Shown here in pieces: positions 27,239 to 36,540 of a DNA stretch of 64,000 bases (positions within the stretch are counted from its first letter, which is position 1; each line of letters opens with the position of its first letter). Origin of the DNA: Marixanthomonas sp. SCSIO 43207 (GTDB taxonomy: Bacteria; Bacteroidota; Bacteroidia; Flavobacteriales; Flavobacteriaceae); contig NZ_CP063203.1 in the NCBI RefSeq assembly GCF_019904255.1, forward strand, positions 1,798,001-1,862,000. Direction: 5' to 3'. A model generated the notes under the pieces. That model saw nothing but the letters and a program-made list of their open reading frames with translations. It did no database searches and was not told the origin of the DNA. The translations under genes and the position numbers were made by a program.

Positions 27239-27257
27239 CTTCTTTTTAAAACAAACA

Positions 27258-27286
27258 AAAAGCCTTCCAGAGACATGGAAGGCTTT
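27258..27286 (+). terminator. Terminator after the KAS III gene
   Basis: AAAAGCCTTCCA pairs with TGGAAGGCTTTT around GAGAC/A. The following plus-strand sequence is T-poor (CTAGC), but the stem is strong, and the palindrome would also serve the minus-strand gene. Confidence 0.8.
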
Positions 27287-27426
27287 TCTAGCTTAACAAA
27301 ATATGTTATTTGAACTAATTCAAAAATAATATTTCGGAGTCTTATTGACTTCTATTATATAGACTACTTAAAACTTGAAATGTTTCATTTATTTTGAGTT
27401 TTTAACATTAAAATAACATTGCTTTT

Positions 27427-29868
27427 TTAAAATATTCCGCCACCGCCATCTTTCTCTCTATCATCACGTTGCTTTCTTGATTTGGCACGATACTTTCCAC
27501 CACCAAAACGATATGAAAGTCCTACATAAACTGTGTTACTTTCCCAATTAAATGCACCTACTTGACGGTATGGACGGTTGCCATCTATTGCAAATTTCAT
27601 AGTGTCAAAAATGTCATTATAGTTTATGCTAAAAGTTCCTTTACCATCCCAAAGGCTATATCTGGCACCAAGATTTACAAAATACATTGGGTCTACCTCA
27701 AACTGAAGCCCCTTGTTTTTACCACGATAAAAACCAAATGCCGAAAGCGTAAGTTGCTTAGTTACCTTGAAATTATTAATCATTCTAAAATTCCAGGCAG
27801 TATTATCAACTTCTATGGTTTCGGAAATTATATCTCCTACAGTTGGATTGTCACCAGCGTTAATAAGGCGTTCTGTTATACCTTTTTGTGTTTGAGAATA
27901 CAAATCAAAACTGGTGTTAAAATTCCACCATTTAAAAGGACGGTAATTACCTGAAAGCTCTATTCCGTAGGCTGATGTATTTGCAAAGTTGTCAAAGGTT
28001 AAAATTACTTTGTTTAAATCGGTTCTATCTATAAAAACAGCGCGATTAATTTCATCTTCAATTGCCCGATAAAAAACACCTCCTGTAATACTTCCTTTTT
28101 CTAAGCTTCTAGTGTAATTGGCTTCAAATGAGTTGGTAAATTGTGGTTCTAATTGGGTGTTTCCGAATGAAGAAATTAACGGTGTGCTCCATTCTCTAAT
28201 TGGGTTTACTTGCTCTAAACCGGGTCTATCTACTCTTCGGCTATAGCTTACTTGAAATTGATTTTTTTCTGTTGGTGTATACGTAACGTAAGCCGAAGGG
28301 TATACTTGAACGTAGTCATTTGTAAAAGCACGTGTAGTATTGGTATCTGCTTTTACGTCAACGGTTTCAACTCGGGCACCGGCTTGAAAAGACCATTTTT
28401 CAAATTCTTTTCCGTAGGTTACGTATGCTGAATATATATCGCGATTGTAATCAAAAGCAGTATTGGGAGTATCAATTAATTGTCCGTCTGCATTAAATGT
28501 TTGACCGGTAGAAGCGTAGTCAATATTGGTTTCAAAAAGACGCGCTTCAAGACCTGCTTCAATTTTTGCAGTTTCTGAAATAGGGTTTACATAATCTACA
28601 TTTACCGTAAGCCTATCTCGTTCTGTGTCTACAAAATCCATGTAGTTTGGGATAAGGTTATTTCCGGTAAAACGGAAATCGGCTATTTCATCGTTGGTAA
28701 AGGTGTTGTAGTCTGCTTCAACCTCTATGTTGTGCCCTTCTTTATTAAAATCTAACTTGTAATTAAAATTGTATTGTGACGATTGGTTTTCAGAATCACT
28801 AAAAAATAATTGTGTTTGGTTGAGTGAAGGTTGATTATAATAAAGTATATCTGTTGTTCCTGAAAAATCGCCATCAAATATATTTTGGTTTGTGAAAAAA
28901 GACAAGGTGTTTTTGTCATTGAGGTAAAAATCAAGCCCTACTTTAAATAAATTTGACCTTCTATCATCTAGGAAGAAGAAAAATTGTTCAGAGTTATCAT
29001 CTGGACGAAAGATGTTTCCAAAATTTTCATTCTTTGACGTATTATGCCCCCAGTTTCCGTACAGGTTAATTTTTCCGTTTCGGTAATTCATATCTATAGA
29101 GCTGTTAAACTTTGCTTGTTCTTCATAGGTTAGTCCTACATTGGCATTTCCGTTAAAGCCTATATTCACGTTTTTATGAAGTATGATATTAATAATACCG
29201 CTCATACCTTCAGGATTATATTTTGCTGAAGGGTTTGTGATTAACTCAATTTGTTTGATTGAAGTAGAAGGTATTTGTTTAAGCAATTGGGCCACCGGAA
29301 CATTAGATAGTTTTCCGTCTACCATTACCCGAACATTTTGGTTTCCTCTTAATGAAAGGTCGCCTGTTTGTTGATCAACACTTACAGAAGGAAGATTATT
29401 CATAATATCTGAAGCGGTAGGTCCCGAAGTAGTGAGGTCTTTACCTACATTAATTACTTTTCTATCTAGTTTTTGTTCAATGGTTGAACGTTCTGCCACC
29501 ACAGTAACTTCGTCTAATGAATCTACATTTTCTTCTAGATAAACGGTACCTAAATTGATAGAGGAATTTTCTTTTGAAATTTCAATTTCGGAAGTATGTA
29601 TTTTGTACCCAATAAACTGTATACTCACTATGCTTTTGCCTTCAGGAATATTTTCTATTAAAAACGTTCCTGAATCATTTGTTACACCACCGGTGATTAT
29701 AGTTCCGTCAAGTTTTTTTACGGCAACCGTTACGTACGGTATAGGCTGCTGTAAGAGTTTGTCCATAACGACACCCTGAATAGAGCCGTTTTTTTCATTG
29801 TGTGAGCTAACTGAAGCCCAAGAGGTTGTAAATGCCAAAAAGGCAAGTAAACAAAATAACTGTTTCAT
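27427..29868 (-). CDS. TonB-dependent-type outer-membrane beta-barrel receptor
   Basis: 813 residues. Signal peptide (MKQLFCLLAFLAFTTSWAS), a carboxypeptidase-regulatory-like domain (about 30-110; GVVMDKLLQQPIPYVTVAVK, GKSIVSIQFIGYK), a plug (about 120-230; NVGKDLTTSGPTASDIMNNL, VMVDGKLSNVP, IELITNPSAKYNPEGMSGII) and a long barrel with many alternating aromatic strands (QFQVSYSRRVDRPGLEQ, YGIELSGNYRPFKWW). It lacks the SusC signature, so it belongs to the other family of outer-membrane receptors. The C-terminus is unusual: basic then Gly-rich (RAKSRKQRDDREKDGGGGIF). The ligand is unknown. Confidence 0.9.
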   Translation of the reverse strand: MKQLFCLLAFLAFTTSWASVSSHNEKNGSIQGVVMDKLLQQPIPYVTVAVKKLDGTIITGGVTNDSGTFLIENIPEGKSIVSIQFIGYKIHTSEIEISKENSSINLGTVYLEENVDSLDEVTVVAERSTIEQKLDRKVINVGKDLTTSGPTASDIMNNLPSVSVDQQTGDLSLRGNQNVRVMVDGKLSNVPVAQLLKQIPSTSIKQIELITNPSAKYNPEGMSGIINIILHKNVNIGFNGNANVGLTYEEQAKFNSSIDMNYRNGKINLYGNWGHNTSKNENFGNIFRPDDNSEQFFFFLDDRRSNLFKVGLDFYLNDKNTLSFFTNQNIFDGDFSGTTDILYYNQPSLNQTQLFFSDSENQSSQYNFNYKLDFNKEGHNIEVEADYNTFTNDEIADFRFTGNNLIPNYMDFVDTERDRLTVNVDYVNPISETAKIEAGLEARLFETNIDYASTGQTFNADGQLIDTPNTAFDYNRDIYSAYVTYGKEFEKWSFQAGARVETVDVKADTNTTRAFTNDYVQVYPSAYVTYTPTEKNQFQVSYSRRVDRPGLEQVNPIREWSTPLISSFGNTQLEPQFTNSFEANYTRSLEKGSITGGVFYRAIEDEINRAVFIDRTDLNKVILTFDNFANTSAYGIELSGNYRPFKWWNFNTSFDLYSQTQKGITERLINAGDNPTVGDIISETIEVDNTAWNFRMINNFKVTKQLTLSAFGFYRGKNKGLQFEVDPMYFVNLGARYSLWDGKGTFSINYNDIFDTMKFAIDGNRPYRQVGAFNWESNTVYVGLSYRFGGGKYRAKSRKQRDDREKDGGGGIF

Positions 29869-30237
29869 TTTTTGATTGATTTTTGTTGTTCATTAATTGA
29901 TTGATGATGGTTAAACTTAGTAGCTTGTATTGCATATTAATAAGCAATAGGTTTTTCAAGAATCTAAGTCTTTAAACATGAGACGCTCAATCTAAAAATA
30001 TGTTACAAAATAAGTGGGATAAAAAAATAAACCCGAAGCAAATTGCTTCGGGTTTATAGCTTTACTGCTAATATTAACACTAACCATCAACGTAAAAAAT
30101 TTCACAGTAAAGTCAGAAATATTTCTATTCAATAGACGAAGCAATTATTATATTGTTACACTAATATCTCTTTTTAACATAGTTTTAGCGAAGCTTCATT
30201 AAAAGCTATTGTATTTTTTGACCAGAAAAAGAAAATT
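29869..30237. other. Divergent 369-base region without a protein gene
   Basis: It separates the minus-strand receptor from the plus-strand CoA-binding gene. The notable content is a perfect GC-rich stem at 30028-30056 that stands where neither gene needs a terminator. No convincing reading frame was found; a few short minus-strand frames (MLKRDISVTI at 30180) are too small to claim. Confidence 0.6.
30022..30056 (-). terminator. Orphan terminator, end of a possible minus-strand small RNA
   Basis: AAACCCGAAGCAA pairs with TTGCTTCGGGTTT, and on the minus strand it is followed by ATTTTTTTATCC. A Rho-independent terminator in a divergent region implies a transcript that starts within roughly 30060-30240. 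A non-coding RNA or a tiny gene fits. Confidence 0.6.
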
Positions 30238-30597
30238 ATGAAAAAGACACTTGTATTGGGAGCAAGCCTAAAACCCTCTAGATATTCAAATATCGCTATT
30301 AATAGATTGGTTAAAAATAATATTGAAGTAGAAGCTGTTGGGTTACGAGAAGGAGAAGTAGCGGGTATTTCTATCACTACGGAAAAAGAAAACTTTAAAA
30401 ATATAGATACTGTTACTCTTTATTTAAATCCAAAACGCCAAGAGGCTTATTATGATTACATTCTTTCTTTACAGCCTAATAGAGTAATCTTTAACCCAGG
30501 AACTGAAAACCCTGAGTTTTATACGCTTCTAAAAGAAAATAATATTGAGTTTGAAGTTGCTTGTACGTTAGTTCTTTTGGCTTCTAATCAATATTAA
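30238..30597 (+). CDS. CoA-binding (Rossmann-fold) protein
   Basis: 119 residues, a single-domain CoA_binding_2 protein. The strand-turn-helix [20 protein letters not shown] contains the nucleotide-binding loop, then [16 protein letters not shown] and [15 protein letters not shown], and [14 protein letters not shown] close the sheet. Small relatives bind CoA; no reaction is known. Its last 30 bases overlap the end of the symporter gene on the other strand, an unusually long convergent overlap. Confidence 0.88.
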   Translation: MKKTLVLGASLKPSRYSNIAINRLVKNNIEVEAVGLREGEVAGISITTEKENFKNIDTVTLYLNPKRQEAYYDYILSLQPNRVIFNPGTENPEFYTLLKENNIEFEVACTLVLLASNQY

Positions 30598-32031
30598 ACC
30601 AATGAATGTTAAACAACCATTTACAATGAGTAATTCATAATTAAAATGGTATCCGCCAAGATATTCAGGCGGGATGCTGCCCAGTACATAGGTGATTGCT
30701 ACCGAAATAATTGAAACCAACCATACCCATTTGTCTTTCACTTGCATTTTTGTGAAAATTCCGAAAGCAAAAAGACCTAATAAAGGGCCATAGGTGTAAC
30801 TCGCTGCTTTTAATAAAAGATCAATAACACTACTGTCTAAAAGATATTTAAACGCAATAATAACCAAAACTAGTAGGGCGCTAATACCCATATGTACTTT
30901 TTTCCGAATGCTTTTTTGATGTTTTACTTCTTTGCGTTCTATTCCAAGAAAATCAATACAAAAACTAGTGGTTAATGATGTTAGTGCGCTATCTGCACTT
31001 GAATAGGCTGCGGCGATTAATCCTAAAATAAAAATGATGCTTAAGCCTAATCCCATTGAGCCATTAAGTGCCACTTCAGGAAACAATAAGTCGGTTTTTT
31101 CTTTACCGTCTAGCACCGGAACACTAATACCATTTTGTTCTGCATAAACAAAGAGCAGCGCTCCTAGAAACAAAAACAATAGATTAACAGGGATAAAGAC
31201 GAAGCTGTATGAAAGAACATTTTTTTGTGCGTCTTTTAAACTTTTACAGGTTAAGTTTTTTTGCATCATATCTTGGTCTAGACCCGTCATACAAATGGTG
31301 ATAAACATACCTCCAAAGAATGATTTCCAGAAATAATTTGCATCTAGAAAGCTATCTGTAAAAAATGTTTTTGTGTAGGGAGCTATTTCTGGAGCAGAAA
31401 CAAGCTCGGTAAATGTCCAGTTTAATTCATCTTTAATAAAGAATATGGCAACAATAACAGAGCCCAACATAAAAAGTGTTTGTAGTGTATCTGTCCATAC
31501 TATGGTTTTAATTCCTCCTCTTGCGGTATAAATCCAAATTAATAAAATTGATAAAATAACCGTTATAAAGAAGGGAACATTCCAAGCTTCAAAAACAAAA
31601 TATTGTAAAACGGTTGCTACTAAAAATAACCTGAATGAAGCACCCAAAACTCTAGATATAAAAAAGAAAAAAGCACCAGTTTTATAACTAACATTTCCGA
31701 AGCGATTGTATAAATATTGGTAAATAGACGTTACGTTCATTCGGTAATAAATGGGCAGTAAGATAAACGTGATGACAAAATACCCAACCAAATAACCCAA
31801 CACTACTTGCATGTAGCTAAACTGAGAATCCTTTACCCAGCCAGGAACTGATATAAATGTAACGCCCGAGAGTGATGCACCTACCATTCCAAAGGCTACA
31901 ATATACCAAGGTGATTTTCCTTCAGCTTTGAAAAAAGCTTCATTGCTGTCATTTTTTCCTGTGAAATATGAAATCAATAACAAAACCCCGAAATAAATGG
32001 CAATTAATAAAAGAATATGTAAAGGCTGCAT
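30568..32031 (-). CDS. Sodium:solute symporter family protein
   Basis: 487 residues with about 13 hydrophobic helices. Family motifs include [20 protein letters not shown] (about 50-70; core helix 1), [35 protein letters not shown] (about 168-185) and [22 protein letters not shown] in which the Ser-Ser-Ala-Asp segment lies on a sodium-binding helix. SSS carriers import sugars, sialic acid, amino acids or other solutes with sodium. Substrate cannot be assigned. Its C-terminus overlaps the CoA-binding gene. Confidence 0.92.
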   Translation of the reverse strand: MQPLHILLLIAIYFGVLLLISYFTGKNDSNEAFFKAEGKSPWYIVAFGMVGASLSGVTFISVPGWVKDSQFSYMQVVLGYLVGYFVITFILLPIYYRMNVTSIYQYLYNRFGNVSYKTGAFFFFISRVLGASFRLFLVATVLQYFVFEAWNVPFFITVILSILLIWIYTARGGIKTIVWTDTLQTLFMLGSVIVAIFFIKDELNWTFTELVSAPEIAPYTKTFFTDSFLDANYFWKSFFGGMFITICMTGLDQDMMQKNLTCKSLKDAQKNVLSYSFVFIPVNLLFLFLGALLFVYAEQNGISVPVLDGKEKTDLLFPEVALNGSMGLGLSIIFILGLIAAAYSSADSALTSLTTSFCIDFLGIERKEVKHQKSIRKKVHMGISALLVLVIIAFKYLLDSSVIDLLLKAASYTYGPLLGLFAFGIFTKMQVKDKWVWLVSIISVAITYVLGSIPPEYLGGYHFNYELLIVNGCLTFIGLILIRSQKN

Positions 32032-32158
32032 AAAACTTTCGACTTAAGCTTAGAATGTGTCAAAAATACAAAGTTTGACGAGCTTTAAAACTTTATTTTT
32101 CGTTACATTTGAAAACTTTTTTTAAAATTTTTATTTCACATTATAACCAACTGAAGTT

Positions 32159-34648
32159 ATGCGTTTTAAGTTTTTATTGTTTGCAGCCCTTACTTTTATT
32201 GTTAGCACGTCATTTTCACAAGAATATTTAAAGATGATTGATGCAGGAACCTATAAAGTACAAGAAATTATTGATAGTGCAGAGGCCTATTTTGCCGGAA
32301 AAGATAAAGGACGAGGGTCTGGGTATAAACAATTTAAACGCTGGGAATATAATGCATTGCGTTTAATGAATAGTGAAGGGTACCTTCCTTCAATTAAAGA
32401 AAATATTCAAGAACTAGAACGGTATAATGCTTATTTAAATAGAACAGCAGAGACAAGAACCGCATTAAATGATAACTGGACCGAGCTTGGCCCAACATAC
32501 TGGAATGCTACTTCTGGTTGGAATCCTGGTGTAGGTAGAATCACTTCTTTATCTGTTGATCTAGCAGATAATGACCATATAATTGTTGGTGCTAATACTG
32601 GAGGTGTTTGGAAAACCACAAATGGTGGCCAAGACTGGACGCCAATGAGTGATAATTTCACAAACTTAAGTGTGTATTCAGTAGCTATTGACCCTTCAAA
32701 TGCTAATACCTACTTTTTTGGCTCTTCAAGTGGTTTAATTTTTAAATCTGAAGATGCTGGTTCAACTTGGAATCTTTTAGCAGATTTGAGCAATTCTTTA
32801 GTAAACAAAATACTCATTCATCCTACAGACAGCGACATTATGTTTGCATCTTCACAAAATGCAGGTATTTACAAAACTACTGATGGAGGAAATAATTGGC
32901 AGCAAGTAACATCAGACTCTCAAGGATATGATATAGAGTTTAAGCCAGGTGATCCTTCTGTAGTATTTGCTTCAGGAACTGGTTTTCATAAATCTACAGA
33001 TGGCGGAGATACATTTTCTCAAATAGGAGGTTTTAATAATGGTCCTAAAATGATTGGAGTTTCTGCAGATGATACTTCAGTAGTATATGTTTTAGAAGCT
33101 TCATCAGGTATTTTTGGTGGGTTTTATGCTTCAAATGATGAAGGCGATAGTTTTACTGAATTAAATCACACTGGAAAAAATTATTTTGGTTACAGTACAA
33201 CTGCACAAGACAACAGAGGGCAAGCACCAAGAGATATGGATATAGCTGTAAACCCAACTGATGCCGATGAGGTTCACATAGCAGGTATTTTAACCTGGCG
33301 CTCAACCAATGGTGGAGTTGATTTTAGTATAACATCAGATTGGATTCCTGGTAATGCTGCTGGAGCAAACATAGGATATTGTCACGCCGATGTAGACATT
33401 ATGGAATTTGTTGGTTCTACGCTATATGTGGGATCTGATGGAGGTATTTTTAGAGCAGATGACACAGGAAATGTAAACGCCAATTATTATACCGATTTAA
33501 CACAAGGACTTGGTATTAGACAGTTTTATAAAATAGGGGTATCACAAACTCAAGATGTCATTATTACCGGAGGATCTCAAGATAATGGTTCATCTGTGTA
33601 TACAGAAGCTGCAGGATGGAGAGATTGGTTAGGTGCAGACGGTATGGAAGGTTTTGTTGACTATGACAACCCTAACAATTTATATGGAACTTCTCAAAAT
33701 GGATCTTTATACAGATCTGTAAATGGAGGAACTAGTTATTTTGGATTAAACGAACCAAGTACAGGAAACTGGGTTACACCTTTTGAACAAGATCCAGCCG
33801 TGCCCGCTACAATTTATACGGGTTATAGTAGAGTTTATAAGTCTACAAACAGAGGAAGTTCTTGGAGTTCAATTTCACAAAGTTTTGGAAACAATCTTGA
33901 CAACCTTAAAATAGCCCCATCAAACAATCAAATAATGTATGCCAGTAGGTCAACTACCTTTTATAAAACTAATGACGGAGGAGCAACCAATTGGGATTCT
34001 AATATAATTCCGGGTAGTGGTAGAATTAATTATATTGCCGTACATCCTACAAACCCTAATAAAGTTGCTGTGGCCGTTGCAAGTAATACCAAAGTAATGA
34101 TATCAAATGACGGAGGTGAAACTTGGGAGAACTACCGTAAAAACCTACCAAATTTTACAGCGCTATCTTTGGTATGGGATGATAACGGAGCAGATGGTCT
34201 CTATGTGGGAATGAACTATGGTATTTATTATATTGATAACGGACTTTCTGAATGGCAACCGTTTAGCAATAACATACCAAATGTTCAAATTAATGAACTT
34301 GAAATCAATAATGAAACAGATATGATTTATGCTGCCACCTACGGAAGAGGTCTTTGGGCATCTCCAGTAGAGGAGCCAGTATTAAGTGTAGACGAAAATA
34401 TACTTTCTAGTGATAATGTAAATGTTTATCCTAACCCAACAAATGACAACCTAAACATTCAGCTTTCAAGAAACCTTGAGGCCGACATTCGTATTTTTGA
34501 CACTTTGGGTAAATTAATGGTTTATCAACCGAATGTTTCTATTTCAGAAACGCACACAGTTTCAGTTTCAAATTTAAATACGGGTATATACTTTATCAGA
34601 ATCAATACAGAATTGGGCACAATAACTAAAAAGTTTATAAAAAATTAA
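32159..34648 (+). CDS. T9SS type A cargo protein with BNR/sortilin-like beta-propellers
   Basis: 829 residues. Signal peptide (MRFKFLLFAALTFIVSTSFSQ), then repeated Asp-box or BNR-like motifs of glycosidase and sortilin propellers: TNGGQDWTPMSDN, SEDAGSTWNLLADL, TDGGNNWQQV, STDGGDTFSQI, STNRGSSWSS, SNDGGETWENY. The last 75 residues are a type A sorting domain (VYPNPTNDNLNIQ, IRIFDTLGKLMVY, LNTGIYFIRI, KKFIKN). It is exported by the type IX system and lies on or outside the outer membrane. Catalytic residues cannot be picked out, so an enzymatic role is not claimed. Confidence 0.9.
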   Translation: MRFKFLLFAALTFIVSTSFSQEYLKMIDAGTYKVQEIIDSAEAYFAGKDKGRGSGYKQFKRWEYNALRLMNSEGYLPSIKENIQELERYNAYLNRTAETRTALNDNWTELGPTYWNATSGWNPGVGRITSLSVDLADNDHIIVGANTGGVWKTTNGGQDWTPMSDNFTNLSVYSVAIDPSNANTYFFGSSSGLIFKSEDAGSTWNLLADLSNSLVNKILIHPTDSDIMFASSQNAGIYKTTDGGNNWQQVTSDSQGYDIEFKPGDPSVVFASGTGFHKSTDGGDTFSQIGGFNNGPKMIGVSADDTSVVYVLEASSGIFGGFYASNDEGDSFTELNHTGKNYFGYSTTAQDNRGQAPRDMDIAVNPTDADEVHIAGILTWRSTNGGVDFSITSDWIPGNAAGANIGYCHADVDIMEFVGSTLYVGSDGGIFRADDTGNVNANYYTDLTQGLGIRQFYKIGVSQTQDVIITGGSQDNGSSVYTEAAGWRDWLGADGMEGFVDYDNPNNLYGTSQNGSLYRSVNGGTSYFGLNEPSTGNWVTPFEQDPAVPATIYTGYSRVYKSTNRGSSWSSISQSFGNNLDNLKIAPSNNQIMYASRSTTFYKTNDGGATNWDSNIIPGSGRINYIAVHPTNPNKVAVAVASNTKVMISNDGGETWENYRKNLPNFTALSLVWDDNGADGLYVGMNYGIYYIDNGLSEWQPFSNNIPNVQINELEINNETDMIYAATYGRGLWASPVEEPVLSVDENILSSDNVNVYPNPTNDNLNIQLSRNLEADIRIFDTLGKLMVYQPNVSISETHTVSVSNLNTGIYFIRINTELGTITKKFIKN

Positions 34649-34667
34649 ACTAAGTATGTGTTATTAA

Positions 34668-34706
34668 AAATGCTTCGGAAATGGTATATTTCCGAAGCAT
34701 TTTTTT
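34668..34706 (+). terminator. Terminator between the propeller gene and recR
   Basis: A 15-base stem AAATGCTTCGGAAAT pairs with ATTTCCGAAGCATTT around GGTAT and is followed by TTTTATC. It contains the CTTCGGAA/TTCCGAAG pair discussed in the findings. Confidence 0.88.
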
Positions 34707-34719
34707 ATCTTACAACTCA

Positions 34720-35340
34720 ATGGATTTTTCATCAAAATTACTGGAAAACGCAGTCAATGAAGTCTCTCAGCTTCCTGGAATAGGAAAAAGAACAGCTTTG
34801 AGGCTGATGTTGCATTTGTTGAAACAACCTGAAAACCAAACGCTTCAGCTTTCTGAAAGTCTTCAGAAAATGAGACAAGAAATAAATTTTTGCTCAAATT
34901 GCCATAACATATCAGATACAGCGTTGTGTGAAATTTGCTCAAACCCAAATAGAATTGAAGAAATTGTATGTGTGGTTGAAGATATTCGTGATGTTATGGC
35001 TATAGAAAATACCAGTCAGTATAAAGGGCATTATCACGTTTTGGGAGGTAAAATATCACCTATGGATGGTATTGGGCCCGGTGAGTTGTCTATTACTTCT
35101 TTGGTTGAAAAAGTAAAATCTGGAAAAATTAAAGAACTTATTTTTGCGTTAAGTTCTACAATGGAGGGTGATACCACAAATTTTTATATTTTTAAGCAAA
35201 TTGAGCTTTATAATGTGGTAACGACCACCATTGCGCGAGGAATTTCGGTAGGTGATGAATTGGAATATGCAGATGAGGTTACTCTAGGGCGCAGTATTGT
35301 AAATCGTATCCCGTTTGAAACCTCATTAAAAAACCAATAA
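34720..35340 (+). CDS. recR: Recombination mediator RecR
   Basis: 206 residues from the ATG at 34720 ([22 protein letters not shown]). An ATG at 34681 lies inside the terminator stem and would add 13 alien residues, so it is rejected. The helix-hairpin-helix ([19 protein letters not shown]), the four-Cys zinc finger ([16 protein letters not shown]) and the Toprim domain ([34 protein letters not shown]) are all present. RecR works with RecO to load RecA at single-strand gaps. The next gene starts 3 bases after its stop. Confidence 0.96.
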   Translation: MDFSSKLLENAVNEVSQLPGIGKRTALRLMLHLLKQPENQTLQLSESLQKMRQEINFCSNCHNISDTALCEICSNPNRIEEIVCVVEDIRDVMAIENTSQYKGHYHVLGGKISPMDGIGPGELSITSLVEKVKSGKIKELIFALSSTMEGDTTNFYIFKQIELYNVVTTTIARGISVGDELEYADEVTLGRSIVNRIPFETSLKNQ

Positions 35341-35343
35341 AGA

Positions 35344-36465
35344 GTGAAGCTTTCTGTAGTTATTTTAAATTACAATGTGCGCTATTTTTTGCATCAATGC
35401 ATTTTAAGTGTACAAAGGGCTACCAAAAATATAGAAACTGAAATCATTGTTATAGACAATGCCTCTGCAGATGATAGCTGCCAGATGGTAAAAGATGTAT
35501 TTCCTCACGTCACTTTAATTGAAAATAAAGAAAACGTAGGTTTCAGTAAAGCAAATAATCAAGCCGTAAAAGTAGCAACAGGAGAGTATGTTTGTATTTT
35601 AAATCCCGATACAGCAGTAGCCGAAGGTGCTTTTGAAAAATGTCTGGGAACACTAGAGTCTTCAGCAAATATAGGTGCAATAGGCGTTTATTTACTTGAC
35701 GGAACTGGCAACTTTCTTCCCGAAAGCAAACGAAACATCCCAACACCTTGGGTTTCGCTTTTAAAAATGCTCGGGTTTACAAAAAAATATTATGCAAGCC
35801 ACCTTTCTGAAGCTGAAACAGGACACGCCTCTGTCTTGGTAGGAGCCTTTATGTTTTTAAAACGAGCAATTTACAATCAAGTAGGAGGTTTTGATGAAGA
35901 TTATTTTATGTATGGTGAAGATATTGATTTGTCATACAAAATTGAACAAGCCGGGTATAAAAACCATTACATAGGCTCTACTGAAACCTTACATTACAAA
36001 GGAGAAAGCACACAAAAAGACGCAGCGTATCTTGACCGTTTTTACGGAGCAATGCAAATATTTTATAAAAAGCACTTTAGCTCCAATATTCTTTTAAATT
36101 CTGCCGTTAATTTTGGGGTGTCTGTTGCCAAAAAAATGAAAAGTTCAACTTCAGAAACGATACAGAATACCAAACCTGAGTTATCCAAAGCCGTTCTTTT
36201 AACCGAAAACTTAAACCTTCTTAAACAACTTTCTGAGACAATTCAAATTCCATTAAACGCTTCTTCCAAAGCAATTTTTCAGGATGCAGACTTAAAAGAC
36301 ACCCTCTTTATTTTTGATGTTGATTATATGCCGTATCAACAAATATTTATGGTTATGAAGCAGTTCAGGAATAAAAACAATCAATTTAGAATCCGACCAC
36401 CGGGTTGCAATTTCATTATAGGAAGCGATAAAAGCGACGAAAAAGGTAGCGTTCTTGTATTTTAA
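35344..36465 (+). CDS. Glycosyltransferase, family 2 (GTG start)
   Basis: 373 residues beginning with GTG 3 bases after recR; no ATG in the early frame fits the conserved start KLSVVILNYNVRYFLHQCIL. GT-A motifs: DNASADDS (about 38-45), ENVGFSKANNQAVKVATGEY, the DxD-like NPDTAV, and GGFDEDYFMYGEDIDLSYK. This is the cofamily of rhamnosyl- and other sugar transferases that build surface polysaccharides. C-terminal residues (240-373) are less conserved. Co-transcription with recR is only by proximity. Confidence 0.9.
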   Translation: MKLSVVILNYNVRYFLHQCILSVQRATKNIETEIIVIDNASADDSCQMVKDVFPHVTLIENKENVGFSKANNQAVKVATGEYVCILNPDTAVAEGAFEKCLGTLESSANIGAIGVYLLDGTGNFLPESKRNIPTPWVSLLKMLGFTKKYYASHLSEAETGHASVLVGAFMFLKRAIYNQVGGFDEDYFMYGEDIDLSYKIEQAGYKNHYIGSTETLHYKGESTQKDAAYLDRFYGAMQIFYKKHFSSNILLNSAVNFGVSVAKKMKSSTSETIQNTKPELSKAVLLTENLNLLKQLSETIQIPLNASSKAIFQDADLKDTLFIFDVDYMPYQQIFMVMKQFRNKNNQFRIRPPGCNFIIGSDKSDEKGSVLVF

Positions 36466-36540
36466 GGCTTTTTAAACATAAAACGTTTAAAATTTAACTA
36501 ATTTTGCAGCGTTAAAACTGAAAACTACTTGTAAAACGTT

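Noticed and set aside
30174-30377. A 67-codon minus-strand frame overlapping the CoA-binding gene
   Set aside because: It is antisense to a gene with a clear Rossmann fold and has no recognisable pattern.
34681-34719. An earlier ATG for recR
   Set aside because: It lies within the terminator stem-loop and the added 13 residues do not fit RecR; the ATG at 34720 does.
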